Shown one piece after another: positions 22,141 to 35,413 of a stretch of DNA of 64,000 nucleotides. The notes beneath the pieces are model-generated. The model saw only the letters and a list, made by a program, of their open reading frames with translations, was not told where the DNA came from and did no database searches. Source of the DNA: Gambelia wislizenii (lineage: Eukaryota; Chordata; Lepidosauria; Squamata; Crotaphytidae). The position numbers were made by a program, and so were the translations under genes. The DNA lies in assembly GCA_030847615.1 (NCBI GenBank), contig JAUMIR010000004.1:97788001-97852000 (forward strand), read 5' to 3'. Every line of letters starts with the position of its first letter. Position 1 is the stretch's first letter.

Positions 22141-22989
22141 TCTAATCAAATAATCCATTGTGGTATTCCACTGGGGACTCTTGGTTTTGGGGGGGAAATT
22201 ACAGGTTTGTGCTTTTCAGGACCTGACTTCTCAGAATCTGGTGTTCATTCAAGTCCTATATGCAGAAGCTGCATGAGGCAGGGGTTGTTGGTGGGGGTTC
22301 CCATTTATTCCTGGCCTCTTAGGGTGTCACAATGAATTCTGTCACTACTCAATAAGTAGCTAGAAGGTGGCTTGCCTTAAAGAAATCAAAGGCTCTGGCT
22401 TGGTTGATGAGGGAGGTGAGATGGAACACCAGTTTAAGAAGTTGTTCAGTGGGGCCAGGAAAACAAAAAGAAAACTGTGATTCTAGGGGGGAAAAGATTC
22501 CTATTGAACTCCACCAAGATTTCTTTGGACACTTGAAGCTAATAATAATAATTAGGGGGTCCAACTGTAGGGAAACTGGTGAAGTCCAGGAGACCACATA
22601 TCTAGATAAAATTATCTATTACATGTTGGTTTTAACAGTATTGTTTTCTTAAGTGTTCCTTTTAAAATTAGTGTTGTACGCTGGACATTTTTGTACCAAA
22701 TTAAGATCATGTAGGTTTGAGGGGAGGAAAATGGGGTGGAGGAATATAATGCTGTACAGTACTTCACTTATGTGAATGGCTCAACAAGCCTAGGTTTATA
22801 GAACGCATTGAAGTGTATCATTACAAGTTAGATGCTCTTATGGTTTCTGTTTTTATTCTGTTTGATTATGGTTTGTATTATCTCTAAGCGGATCAAGAGA
22901 ATACACATCAGAAGATAGAGAAGGAAGCATGCGTATGTTAGATACTTTTGTAAATAACCCCAGGAGATTTCAGCTTGATCACTTTCTAC

Positions 22990-23075
22990 ATTCTATGTAT
23001 ATAAGCAGAAAGGCAGATTTAACGTTATATTCACTTAATGTCAGAGGGTTAAGCAATCCTGTAAAAGGACAACCA
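22990..23075 (+). mobile_element. Possible L1 ORF2 N-terminal remnant
   Basis: One plus frame reads LYSLNVRGLSNPVKG, close to the start of the L1 endonuclease domain. The match is short and the frame closes soon after. The surrounding 22.1-23.3 kb is otherwise unassigned. Confidence 0.38.
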
Positions 23076-23324
23076 GGGGTCTAGCACAATTAAAAGTAAT
23101 CAGCCTAATATTTTTAACTGTGTATTCCTTGGAAGAAAACTAAGATATTGTTTATAAACCCAAGATATAAAACTAAGATATTGGCTTAGAGCCCCCCACA
23201 ACCTTGGCATCTTGGAAATACTGATTGACTTGACAGAAAGATTTGCATTTGCAGTTGAACCAGATCATACAGCTTCATATACGTATTTTTGTTAATGATC
23301 TGGCTAGAGAGAAGGAGGTTATTA

Positions 23325-23721
23325 TGATGAACCCACTAACACAAACACTGAATCAAAACGCATGTAGCAGTTTATTGACCAAGGATATGCATACGGTAAC
23401 ATTTGTAAAGCCAGTTCTGGCGGTCAAGGGAACAAAGCAGATTGATAAAGCCAAATTAGGTTTCGATTCCTCCCAGTTGCAAGGGAGCCTGAGAAAGGGC
23501 AGGAGGAGGATACATTCCAGGAGAAAGGAGGCTAGGATAGCACAGCTGTTGTCCTTGGGCTGTTAGCAAGAGAAAATTGCCCCTCCCAGTCTTTAAGGTG
23601 GGCTGGCTGGAATCCAGCAATTAAGGCGCTGTGGGAAGTTTCCTGAGAGCCAAACTCATGTCGAGGCCTGGCCTGGATCTAGGAGCATTGCAATACCCAG
23701 TATACAGGGCAGGACATGACA
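23325..23721 (-). repeat. Gypsy long terminal repeat (3' LTR)
   Basis: On the minus strand it starts TGTCATGTCC and ends GGTTCATCA, the usual TG...CA limits, 397 bp. A purine-rich tract (GGAGGGGTGG) lies directly upstream, as expected of the polypurine tract before a 3' LTR. No matching 5' LTR was seen. Confidence 0.65.
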
Positions 23722-23747
23722 TACCACCCCTCCAAAGAAAAGCAACC

Positions 23748-24615
23748 CTACAAACAAAACGAAACCCCCATAAACCAGAAGGGAAGGACACCCAAGTTAT
23801 CAGGGAAATGAGCATGGAACTTCACTAACAAGCGGGGTGCATGGACGTGTTCAACATTAATCCATTCAGCATGCCCCAACGGAAGGTGCTTCCACTTGAC
23901 AAAGTATTGGAGCACACACCCCCGACGATGCCTAGAGTCCAGAATGTCAAACATCTCAAAATGTTGGTCATCGTCAACCATGATTGGCGTGGGTGTATCA
24001 GATGCCAGATTCAGTGGACCCAGTGGAGCTGTGGACTTCAGCAGGCTAAAATGAGAAACAGAGTGCATGTTACGATACAATTTAGGCAGAGAATTCAAAA
24101 GCAACAGGATTGATTTGACACATAATAGGAAAAGGTCCAATATATTTGGGGCCCAATTTCTTTGAAGGTTGAGGACTCTTGAGAAATCTTGAGAGATACA
24201 CCTGGTTTCCCACAGCATAGGGTGGAGTAGGCTCCCTCTTTTTGTCCACCTACCATTTGTATTGGGCCTTCGCAAATTCCAAGGTGGTGACTACCTCAGG
24301 CCACACGCTCTTTATCTGAGTACACCATTGGACTAAAGGGACAGGATCCTTGAAGTCCACCTCCTGCAACAGCAAGGGATTGAATTTCTGGCTGAAAATG
24401 ACCTTGAAGGGGGAGAGTCCAGTACTTTGATGCACAGCACTGTTGTAAACCACCTTGGCAAAGGGCAACAAGTCCACCAAGTCAGATTGTTTGAAGTTGA
24501 TGTTGCACCTTAAATATTGTTCCAAAGTAGAGTTCACATGTTCCATGTTACCATTGGATTCGGGATGATGACTGCTACTTAGACCACATTCAATACCCAA
24601 CAACTTAGTGAACAC
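23748..24615 (-). pseudogene. Gypsy integrase C-terminal part and chromodomain
   Basis: Two overlapping minus frames. The upstream one has the end of the integrase core (GIECGLSSSHHPESNGNMEH, VYNSAVHQSTGLSPFKVIF). The downstream one, after a frameshift near 24260, ends in a chromodomain (FEMFDILDSRHRRGCVLQYF, VKWKHLPLGHAEWINVEHV). Chromodomains are thought to direct integration toward marked chromatin. Confidence 0.8.
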
Positions 24616-25427
24616 TTTCCAAAACTGGGAGGTGAACTTACCCCCCTGTCGGAGACAATTTTGGAGGGGGCACCATGAAGCCTGTAGGTGTGTTGAATAA
24701 ACAGCTTGGCCAGTTGTTGGGCCATGGGGATGCTTTTACAAGCAACAAAATGGGCTTGCTTTGAAAACAGAACTGCCTTCTGGCGAGGTGTAGCATTTTG
24801 ACATTGCCAAAATGGCCCACGTTTCACATTGTGGCATTGCTTGAGAACTGAGGACCTCATGGCTGCAGGTACATACATGCGCTCCCCTTTCCAAGCTAAA
24901 TCCTCCCGCAGTTCCACCTCAGCATGGTGGGCCAGAAACCATGGGTCTTGGGAAAGGGCGTCTGCCATCTGGGTATGCCAACCCCCCTCCTTGGGTATGG
25001 CACTGGGCAGGGCTTGAGCCTGGGACCCTTGGGTCGGGACCATGGCCAGAGGGATGGACGGGGGAGACAAAGGGCAGCCCAGCAGAGTGGGGCCTGGATC
25101 CCCATCTGGGGGATGGCCCAATGCAGGGCCCACCTCAGCAGTTTGCTGTTTAGCTTGGCTGCGTGTGAGGACTGCAAGACCCAAATGCGAAAGGGAGAAA
25201 ACAGTGTCAATGACCTCTTTCCATTTGCTTTCATGTTGCAGAAGTTTGGACAAGGCGTCCGCTAGGAAATTTCTCTTTCCTGAGAGAAACTTCAGCGTGA
25301 AGTTAAGCTGGTAAAAGAAGTCAGCCCACCTAATCTTCTTGGGGCTCAACTGACGTGGGGTTTTCAGTGCCTCTAGATTTTTGTGGTCCATCCAGACCTC
25401 AAAAGGCTGGGAAGATCCTTCCAGCAA
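24579..25427 (-). pseudogene. Gypsy RNase H end, linker and broken integrase core
   Basis: Starts in RNase H (VWMDHKNLEALKTPRQLS, FLSGKRNFLADALSKL), passes a proline-rich linker and enters the integrase (AQQLAKLFIQHTYRLHGAP, KIVSDRG). The HHCC finger and first part of the catalytic core are compressed or deleted around 24800, and the frame then breaks at 24650. Confidence 0.77.
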
Positions 25428-25660
25428 GGGGTGCTAGGTCTCCAGCACCACCTTGATGGCCCCTGCCTCCTTCTCCCAAATGGGCCAATTGCGCTCCGTT
25501 TCATTGAATTTCCTGGACAGGTATGCACAGGGCCTGAGTTCCTCCCCTCATCCCGTTGTAGCAACACCCCCCATTGCCACATCAGAGGCATCCACCTGTA
25601 CCACAAAGGGTTCATCAGGGTTGGGGTGTTTAAGAAAGGGTTTAGAAGTGAACAACCCTT

Positions 25661-26326
25661 TCAGTTTCTCAAAAGCTCGTTGGCATTGTTCAGTTCACAC
25701 AATTTGGGGGGAGGTTTTTCGTGCTTCCCATCTTTGCTCTTTTTCTGTCCACCAGACCCCTTGGTCTTAAGCAACTCGGTGAGGGGTAGGGCAACCTCAG
25801 CAAAGTCAGGGATGAAGGACCTGTAGAAATTAGCAAACCCCAGAAAACTCTGTAGTTGTTTTCTGTTATTGGGAGTTTTCCATGCTAGAACTCCCTTAAC
25901 CTTTTCAGGATCCATTTCAATCCCCTTACTAGAGAAGCGGTACCCCAGATCATCTAACCTGGTCTGGTGGAACTCACATTTAGAAAGTTTGGCATTCAAA
26001 TGGTTTTCAGCAAGCTTGCTCAATACCTTTTTCACTAACTTCACATGGGACGTATAGTCCTCAGAATAAATGAGAACATCATCAAGATAGACCAGCACCC
26101 CTTTGTACAGAAATTCCCTGAGCACATCATTAATTAAGTTCATTAACTCCCCTGGGCCTCCCGACAGGCCAAATGGGTTTACAAGAAACTCAAATGTCCC
26201 CAATTGACAATTGAAAGCAGTTTTCCACTCATCCTCCTCTTTGATCCTCACCCGATAGTAGGCTTCCCTTAAGTCCAATTTGGGGATGATTTTGCCTTTG
26301 GCTAAATGAGCCAGCACGTCCTTCAT
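25661..26326 (-). pseudogene. Gypsy reverse transcriptase
   Basis: A 221-codon frame with KLDLREAYYRVRI, TFEFLVNPFGLSGGP, the catalytic YLDD at residues 80-83, and GFANFYRSFIPDFAEVALPL. The finger region lies in another frame just upstream (26326-26511). The active-site motif is intact, although the element is not. Confidence 0.87.
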
Positions 26327-27029
26327 CAGGGGCAGAGGGTACTGGTTAGTGACACTAACTGCATTGAAGCCACGATAATCCAGGCACGATAATCTTGTTT
26401 GCGCCGAAACAGCACAGGGTCCCCCAAGGGGGAGGTCGTAGGCCTAATGAACCCTCGTGCCAGGTTTTTGGCTATATATTCCCCCAAAGCCTCCAACTTA
26501 GCAGGAGTCATGGAGCAAATCTTGGGTTCGGGCAGCTTGGCCCCAGGACCAGTTCAATAGCACAGTCAAAAGATCTGTGTGTGGGGGGTAGGATGTCACA
26601 TTCTTTCTCTTTGAATATAATGCACCATCACTTGTATTCTACGGGTAGGTCTTTCACCTTCTCCCGCACCAAGGATACTAAAGTTTCTTTGGGGCTTTCG
26701 ACTAGGGAAGCTCCCTCTGTCACAGGGCCCTTCCCCTCCCTCAGCCAGGCAATGTTCTTAGATGCAAGAGGGATCTGTGAAAGTGATGATTTCTTTGACC
26801 CAGTCTATGGAGGGGTTGGGAAACTTCAGTCAATTCAGGCCGACTACCGCTGCAGGCACCAGGCCTGGGGCAATTATGAACTGGAGTTCTTCTTGGTGAT
26901 TCCCCATTCTCATTCTCACTGATTTAGTCATGCGCCTTCCGGGGGCCCCTTCATCATCCCCCCATCCATCTGGGAGAGCTATATGGGCTGCCTTTAACTG
27001 AAAATGCACAGGAGCATCAGCAAATACCA

Positions 27030-28622
27030 GAATCAGTTTTGTCCAGCTGATAATTCTGTTGAAGCTGAATTGCAACAGTGCCACAGTCCTAAGCAAACAG
27101 AAGCCACTAGTGACACTCATGATGAAACACAATTTTCTAAGCCCAGATGATCTCTTCGGGAAAACAGAGGAGTTTCCCCCAGACAGATTTACAATACAAA
27201 ACTCAATTAGGGTGTGTCAGGTCACATGTGAACCCAACAACTTCAGAGAAATGTTGCAATTACCCCAAGAGGAACAGATAATGCAATGGATAATGAGATG
27301 GATTGTATGGATAAATATGGTGTTATTTGAATTAACTAACTTGCCAGAGGGGTAACAACCTGTAGGATGCAGATGGGTATATAAAATAAAAAAGTTGCAT
27401 TCTGGTGAAACCAAATACAAGGCAAGATTGGTCACACAGGGGTTTTCCCAAATAAAACACCAGAACTATGATGAAACTTTTGCCCCCACTGCTAAAGGTA
27501 AAACAATTAGAATTGCATTGTCTATTGCTAGTCCGCATAATTTTAGAGTTCATCATTTTGATGTTGGGACTACATATTTAAATCTGTTTTTGCAGGAAAC
27601 AATTTATATGCAGAACACACCTGGATATCAAAATGATAACTCAAATCAAGTGTACAAATTAAAAAAAATCAATCTATAGGTTAAAGCAAAGTGGCAGATA
27701 TTGGTTTGAATGCCTTAGATGTATGTTGTTAAATATTGGATTTAAACAGATTATAGCAGATCCTTGCATGTACACAAGGGGTAGAGATCAAGACTATGAA
27801 ATTTTGATTGTGTTTGTGGATGATCTATGCCTGATCACTAAAACACAGGAGCAAGTGGCAGAATTTGTTCAAGAACTTGGCACAAAATTTCAAATTAAAG
27901 ATTTGGGTGAAATACAACAATATTTAGGTGTTGATATTAAAAAACTGGAAGATGGTAGTTTTCTGCTAAGCCAAAAGCAGAAAATAGTTAAGTTAATGTG
28001 TGATTGTAATATGTCTGACTGTAGAAGTGCTCAATCTCATATGATAGCTGATTTTGTAAACTATACTGATGAAAAATTGTTTGAGAATGCTGGGCTATAT
28101 CATCCAGCTATTGGAAGTTTGCTTTATTTCTCTAATTGGACAAGGCCAGACATAGCCTATGCTATGTACTGTCCCAAAAGGTTCTACAGCCCACTCAAAA
28201 TGACTGGCAGGGATTAAAAAGAATGTTGAGATATCTGAAGGGCACCCTGGATTATGGGATAAAAATTTCATCCCAAGAAAGCCATAAATTGCAATGTTAT
28301 GTTGACAGTGATTTTGCACAAAATATTCTAGACAAAAAGTCCACATCAGAGATGATTATTAAATATGCAAATTCACCCATTTTTTTGGAGAGAAAAACCA
28401 ACCACTGTGGCCCTATCTTCCGTGAAGGCAGAATTCACTGCTTTGTCTGATTTAATTCTGGAATTGATTTGGATCAATCAATTGTTTATTGATCTAGGAA
28501 AAACTATTCAGGGACCTACTGAAATCTTTGAAGATTCTCAAGCCTGCATACAAATGGCTACAGCTGAAGGAGTTAAATCAAGAACAAAGCATGTGTCTGT
28601 TAAATACCCAATAAAACCTGAC
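27030..28622 (+). mobile_element. Ty1/Copia retrotransposon, RT-RNase H part
   Basis: Plus-strand frames give Copia pol in order: PVGCRWVYKIKK-type start, KARLVTQGFSQIKHQNYDET, RVHHFDVGTTYLN, then the catalytic FVDD (residues 31-34 of the frame starting 27723), GTKFQIKDLGEIQQYLGVDI, RPDIAYAM, then RNase H (MLRYLKGTLDYGI, LQCYVDSDFAQN, SVKAEFTALSD, KSRTKHVSVKY). Four or more frameshifts separate these. gag, protease, integrase and LTRs are not seen. Copia elements are uncommon in vertebrates. Confidence 0.87.
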
Positions 28623-29028
28623 AGCTAGAATTAATAATTTTCCTAAGAGGAAATTGCTGGAAAAATGGAAACCGATTCTAAAATACTGGGAAACTAGAGG
28701 ATTAAGCTACGATGAGGAAAATTTACTATTAATGGGATAAGAAGGGATGATGAAGAGGAAGACATACATAAGGCTACAACAGGAAGTATGTAGAGTTCTG
28801 TTAATTAATGGAAAGGATATCAGAAGTTAGTAAAAATGGGTTTATACAAAATATTTGTTCAAATAATACCAAACTTTTGGGAAGTCTTAAAAATGTGTTT
28901 CAGTTTATACTAAGTAATATGTAAGTAATAATATCAATGATGTTAAATAAGTGTCAGTTCCATATGCTATTGCTTTATAAGATGTACATGTGAACTATGT
29001 AAATATGTATAAAAATTAAAGATAAAAA
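28623..29028 (+). mobile_element. L1 LINE 3' fragment inserted in Copia
   Basis: A short frame (FPKRKLLEKWKPILKYWE) has the look of an L1 ORF2 C-terminus, followed by a 3' UTR and an A-rich end. The flanks share TACCCAATAAAACC (28609 onward and 29029 onward), a 14-bp or longer target duplication that marks a 5'-truncated L1 insertion. Confidence 0.68.
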
Positions 29029-29044
29029 ATACCCAATAAAACCA

Positions 29045-32000
29045 ACAACGATGATTGGTCTTGCGCAGAGGGGCAGTCCACTGAACATAAAATGCAAGAG
29101 CCCGCCTAACATCGAAGGTATGGAGTCATCAGATGGATTCTGCATCAACACAGGCAACACTATGGATTGGTTAAGGTGGAAACTGGAAACAACCTTTGGT
29201 AGAAATGACATGTCCGGTTGAAGTACCACCTTATGTTCATGGAAGACCAGGTAAGGCGGATCTGAATGCAGGGCACACAGTTCCCCAGCATGCCTTGCAG
29301 ATGTCACTGCCATGAGAAAGGTCGTCTTCCATGACAAGAGATGGAGATCTGACGAGGCCATGGGTTCAAACAGGTGTTTGGAAAGCTGTGAGAGAACAAG
29401 TTCCAGGCTCCACGCAGGGGTGGGTTCACCATAGGCAGGTGAAGATTAACATAACCTTTCAAAAACTTTATAACAACATAGTCCCGAAAGGGAGAGGGTC
29501 GACCCAAACCTTGGATCTTGATAGAAATTGCAGCAAGATAGCATTTGATAGAGGAGAATGAAAGTCCTGAATCTGAGAGGTGAAGCAGGAAGTGAAGGAC
29601 ATTTGACACAGTAGAATCCACTGCAGAGAGACCCCAATCTGCCAGGTAAGTAACGAATTTCCTCCACTTGTAAGAATAGGAGTGGCAGGTGGAAGGATGA
29701 AGAGAGGCCTATACTACCGCCCAAATGTCTGGAGGCAAATGGTCCGGAGAGGTGTTCCAAGCCAGCCCTGAATGTGAGGGAGGGTTCAAGGTAGGATCCT
29801 CCAAGCCGCCAGCCATAGAGTGGTCAGATATGGGTGTCGAGCCCTGCCTCTCTGAACCATCAAGAGGTCGGGTCAGAGGAAGATAACAGAGTCAGCGGGC
29901 TGTAAGCCAGAGTCGCGGGCTGAACCATGGTTGACAGGGCCAACATGGAGTGATAAGGATCATGTTCGATCTGTTGTGGCACAACTTGGAGATCACCCAT
30001 GTGAGCAATGGAAACAGAGGAAATAGATAAAGCAGGGGGGCACTCCATTGGAAGAGAAATGTGTCCCCTCTGGAAACCTGTGCACTGGACTTTGCACATT
30101 ACTGTCATCATTGCTTGTTGACTGCTGAGGTGAAGAGGTCAACTGTCAGTCCCCCAACAGCGGAAGAGCAAAAGGACCACTGAGCGGGGAAGCTTCCATT
30201 TGTGGATTGTGGAACAGGAATGGCTCAGTCTGTCTGCAAGAATGTTATCCTCTCCAGGGAGGTGAATGGATTGGAGAAAGATGGTCCTCAGTACGCACAG
30301 TTCCAAATCTCTAGAGTGGTTGAAAGTAGAGGGGAGGACCTTGGCCCTCCCTGCTTGTTGAGATAATACATTACAGGCATATTGTCTGTAACGAGGATGA
30401 CACTCTTGCTGGCTAACAGAGATTCAAATGTCCTCACACCTTCTGCACAGCCAACAGTGCCAAGATGTTGGTATGGAGTTGGCCTTCCTCCACTGAGCAG
30501 TTGTCGTTGACAGAGAACTGACTGAGATGAGCCCCCCTACCCTTGTAGGGAGGCATCCATTGTGAGGGTGACTTGAGGTTGTGGAGGTTTGAATCGAAGA
30601 CCTGCAACTATATTTGCTGGATCCAGCCAACATTCCAGGGATCGTTGAACCAACCTTGGTATGGTCAGTAGCATTTTCGGGGAGTCCTGTAGGGGATTGA
30701 GGACAGAGAGGAACCATGACTTCAGGGGATGGAAACGGAGCCTCATAAATGTGCCCCAATAGCACTTGGACAGACCAGGCAAGCAAGCAACGGGACCTGC
30801 GGCACTGGTGGATGAGAGCCATCAGGGTACAGAATCTTGATTTCAGGAGATAGGTGGCTGCAGTGATGGAATCCAAGGATGCCCTGATGAATTGGACAGT
30901 TGACACAGATTGAGGTACAACTTCTCTGTGTTGATCACCAGACTGAGGGGGTCGAGAAGCTGCAGGGTCACACCAATGTCCTGGAGGAGCTGGCAACACA
31001 AATTGGCAACTAAGAGCCAGTCATCGATGTACAGAAAGACAATGATTCCTTGCTGGCGAAGCCAGGCTGCCACCACCACCATGCACTTGGTGAATACCCT
31101 GGGCACGGTAGCCAGGCTGAAGGGCAGAACAGTAAACTATAAGGTGTTGTCGCCAATCTGAAAGATGTGAAACCACCTGTGGGATGGGTGAATCCCAACA
31201 TGAAAATATGTGTCCTTCAGATTGACGGTACAAACCAGTTCCCCCTTTGGAGGAGGGGCAGGATTGACTACAAGGTGACCATGTGGAAGCGCTTTGGGAG
31301 GATGTAGGAATCCACCCCTCAGAGGTTGAGGGTGGGTCAAAGCCCCCGATTTTTCTTGGTCATGAGGAAGTATCTTGAGAAGAAGCAGAGGTGTCAAAGC
31401 TGGGGGGGCACTAGTTCAATGGCGCCCTTCAGAAACAAGGTCTGCATCTCCTTGAGGAGAACTGTCAGAGGGTAATCCTCAAAATCTATGGAATACCCCT
31501 CCTGGATTATCCGTAACACCCAATGGTCCGTTGTGATGGTCAACCAAACTTTGTAGAACAATGCCAGGCAATCTCCGAATAGTACCCCATGATGTGAGAT
31601 GGGACGATGGGAAAAGTCAAAGGCATCACTTGGGCTGATACTTGGCTCATGGCTTAAACTGCTGATGGAAATGGGGTGTGGAAGATTGGCACTTACCTCA
31701 GGACACAGAGCATTGCAAAGGGTAACGCGACCTATGGGAGAAGGGCGGACTGAATCCATGCCTATGCGAGGAGGAGGACCCTTGCCAGCTGGTGTGACCC
31801 CTGGGAGTGTAGGAGGACAGAGGTGGCATGCCGTACTTCCTGGCAGTGGTCCACATCTTTGGCGTGAACTCCAACTTCTCGTCTGGTGACTGATGGATCA
31901 GGACTGAGTGATCAAAAGGCATATCCTCTATTGTGGCCAGGGCCTGAGGTGACAGGCCAGACAACCGAAGCCACATGTGCCGACAGAGAGCGAAGGAGCC

Positions 32001-34815
32001 CGCGATGGATTTAGCAGAATAATTGGCCACATGGCAAGAAGAGTTGATCTGCTGTCCAGCTAGAGACTGTGCTTCAGTCTTGATGGTGTGGGACATTCTT
32101 TTCTCCTTATCAGGAAGATCGTCCAGGGAAGGCGATCTGCCATCCGATAACACCTGCTGATAGGCCGCCATGCATGCAGAGTAGTTTGAGATGTGGAAAC
32201 TGAGGGCTGCCGAGGAATACAATTTTTTGGCCATCACATCCAACTTCTGACCTTCCTTGTCAGTCGGGGTAACCTGGGAGCATTGCTGGGTCCTAAAGTG
32301 ATAGGCTTTGATGATCACCGAATTCAGCTTCAGGTGTTTGAGGAGCCAATCTATCTCTTCACCAAACACTCTGTATAGGCGATTGACCCTTCTCGACGTG
32401 GAGGAGAGCAAGGAAGGAGTCTCCCACGAACCCCTGGACAGTTTCAGAAGCAAGGGCAAGATGGGTAAAGTTGCCACTGATGGGGCTTTCGACTTGATCC
32501 TGTTGTATATAGGATCCACAGGATCAGATTATTTTTAGCAGTCTTAAGATCCAGGGCATTCGAAAGCCGAATCATTTGTTTGGAGAAAGCCCGCAGGTCA
32601 TCACGTCATCCATTGGAGAAGATAAGTCATCATCCACCAGATGGGAAGAGGAGACGGGTAACGAGGCAAGTCAGATGAATAAGATCCTGTAGATGGAGAA
32701 AGTGAAAGGGATCTACTTGGTTCCTGTCAGTTCAGGTGGAGAATGCATACGAGGAGGGACTGGAGAAGGGCAATCTGGAAGAGGACCCAAGGGTTCAGGC
32801 ATAGGGTGCCGAGGCGTAACTTGAATCATTGCATCCTTCAGTGCAGGCTGAGCTGGTTCAAGAGGACGAATCCAAATTGGATTGGGCGGAATAATGAAGG
32901 ACCTGGCTGGTGAGTGGCGAGCTCCGGGGTGGAAGTCCAGAGGATCTGGGTGTGTCAGGACATCGTAGATGGTAGCTTCCTCCACAAAATAGTATCCCCT
33001 CATTTTGTCAAAGCAGAGACCCCTGTGGAAGGGATGGTACGAGAGAGGGGATAAATCATCCCTGGATTCATCCCAGGCTGCACCGTGCACCCCAAGGAAA
33101 TCTTCATGTTCCAATCAGGAAGGAGGATGCACTGGATCCCTCAGGGATGGAGAACTTGACCTGGATCGGAGTAGAGACAATGACCTTGATTGAGAAAGTG
33201 GGCAACCACTATGTCTCAGCTGGGAGAGCCGGCAACCCCAACATCATGGACCCTAAGAAGCTCTTCCCGAGAAACTGCCAGGGCAGGCGAGTGCCGAACT
33301 GGAGGGTTTTTTTGAGCAGGTGGAGATTCAACTATCTTACCTTCAGAGATCAAAGCTATGTCCACATTGACTATCTGGGCTGAACTAGTGGGAGAGGGAT
33401 CCCAAGAGGGGGTTAGGACACGGACCACAGAAGCGACAGATGGTGCAGTAGAGTGAGGGGAGGACCTGTGTTCAGATGAGTGCTTGGTATGCTTCTTCTT
33501 TTTCTTCTTCTCCCCTCCTGGCTTCTAGGGGGCAGTCTGTGGCTGAGGCAGAGCAGAAGGGGCGTTCAGAGGCAGGTGATTAAACAGAAAGGCAATGCCT
33601 TCCTGTTGCATCTTATACAGATGCTCCAATCTACGCAAAGCTGGAGGAGGTGATGCTGGCTTCTGTAAGTGATGTTTTATCAGGTCTTATAATACAGGCA
33701 AGAGTGAATAGTACCTGGAGCAGATGCCTGAAATAGCAGCTGGAGCAATGTCTGGAAGATGCCATCTCAAAGACTGGATCTGCAATCAGGGCTGGAAGAG
33801 GTGTGATATCTAAGCCAATAGACTTGGCCATCCTTAAGACAATATCAGAAAACATCTTTACATCCTCAGGTGGTACTGCTGGTGTACTGGTGTAGTATTT
33901 TCCACAAACCCAGAAAGTGATGATGCAGCAGAGATGGAGAGTCTGCTGAGGTAGAGCCCAAATTATTTTCACTATCTGACAAGTCCCAGAAAGCAGACTG
34001 TTGAGGTTGAGGTGCCAAGGCAGCATTGGCAGTAGTAATGACCATGAAGTAGTAGTGACAGTGGTCAAAAGTGGTGGAGCAACCACATAGGAAGATGAGG
34101 CAACGGTGGAAACAGATGCACTGTGGGTACAGTACTGTGGGTACACAACATGGTATGAGGGCAAATATGAGTGATACGAATCTAGGAGCTCCCTCCAGAG
34201 ATGCTCATGTCAGTAGGGGCCAATGTATGACACCGATATATACGGTGAGTCTTCTTGATACTGGTGCGCTCTCTCTCTGGAAGAAGATCTAGAGGAGGCA
34301 TAAGAGTGCTCTCTATGAAATGAAGAACTCTCATGTCACAATGATAGTGGAAGTCAACATCAGGTGAGATTTGTCATCAAGGAGAGACTGTAGCCAGAGG
34401 TTCCAATGCAGAGAGTTCCACTTCTCAGACTGAAGGCAACATTGGAGCATCTGTTGGTACCAAGAGCTCTATAGGTGGATTGGCAATTGTTGATACAGTG
34501 GGAGCCAGTGATATAACTGACGATGGGACCAATGTGGGTATCGATCTATGTCTCGAGTGTTTTGACTGCTTCTTTGGCCCTGTTTCACTCTGCTCTGTTG
34601 ATACTGAGCACTCCATCATAGCTGGACTCTTGCAGCTGGATTTAGCATAACCCGACTTGCCATCCTTTCCTCTCAATACTGAAGCTGCTTCTTCTCCTGC
34701 CCAAACTGTGGCAGCTGATGGGGTCATCAATGCTGAAGTAGAGGGTGATGCCATTGAAACTGTCCTGAACACCAGTCAGCAAGTGCCCAAGGGAGCAGAG
34801 GGTTATAGTGCAGGA
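29045..34815 (-). mobile_element. DIRS-type retrotransposon, copy 1 (degraded)
   Basis: Minus-strand order: serine-rich gag (34.8-32.6 kb), gag C-terminal domain (32519-31698, LSFHISNYSACMAAYQQVL, KSIAGSFALCRHMWLRLSG), reverse transcriptase (31760-30424, with YIDD at about 31035 and MPRVFTKCMVVVAAW), RNase H and tyrosine recombinase (29760-29000, SSIKCYLAAISIKIQGLG, TTFLMAVTSARHAGELCAL). Every module is broken by frameshifts. The recombinase C-terminus with the catalytic Tyr, the terminal repeats and the internal complementary region are not found. It is diverged from copy 2 and represents another lineage. Confidence 0.82.
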
Positions 34816-35363
34816 GCTATCAAGTAAACAGTTCAGTCCAAGTCAGTCATGGGTTATTGTCAGGGCAAGATGAAAGGAGAAGCACAAGGGTGGTCAATAG
34901 CTGGTCCTGAAATAGTTTTCAGCAGCTCAGAGGTCCAGGTACTTGAGCCAACAAGGAGTTAACAGAGTAGCCCAGAAATGTAGTTAGTCCAAAGTCAAGA
35001 TGAAACAGGAACAGGAGAAATAATGCCAAACAACCATATAAGGCAGCTGTCAGCTGGGAGAGAAATGCTGGGATATTTATGGGCAGTTCCTTCAAGGTCA
35101 CCTGTGCCTCATCAATGACTAATTAGTTCAGCATTTAGTTTTTCACTTAGGCTGAGCATGGTGTTTCTCCCTCCTGCATTCACTTAAGTGCAGGGGAGTG
35201 TTGTCTTCATGTCTGCAATATCTTCACACTCTGGGAGAGTTTTACTATCAAGAAAAAATGATGATGATGATGATGATGGTTGCTCTCGCTCTGAGAGAGA
35301 AACTGAGGGAAACTGAGGGGACAGTAGTTTGGCGGGCTAGGACATGCATAATATGTGGGAGAA
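34816..35363. other. Between the two DIRS copies
   Basis: No coding similarity recognised. A (GAT)n run at about 35258-35282. It may be further 5' sequence of DIRS copy 1 or flanking DNA. Confidence 0.35.
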
Positions 35364-35413
35364 GGACAGGTTGCTTACCTCTAACCATAGATCTTCGAGT
35401 GGTCTTCTGTGAA

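Larger units (their letters stand above)
23325..27025 (-). mobile_element. Ty3/Gypsy chromovirus-type retrotransposon, 5'-truncated
   Basis: In minus-strand order: a protease-side remnant (26830-27030), reverse transcriptase, RNase H, integrase, chromodomain, polypurine tract and 3' LTR. This order and the C-terminal chromodomain define the chromovirus branch of Gypsy. The gag region and 5' LTR are missing and several frameshifts and a deletion in the integrase core make it inactive. Its truncated 5' side abuts the Copia fragment at about 27.03 kb. Confidence 0.87.
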
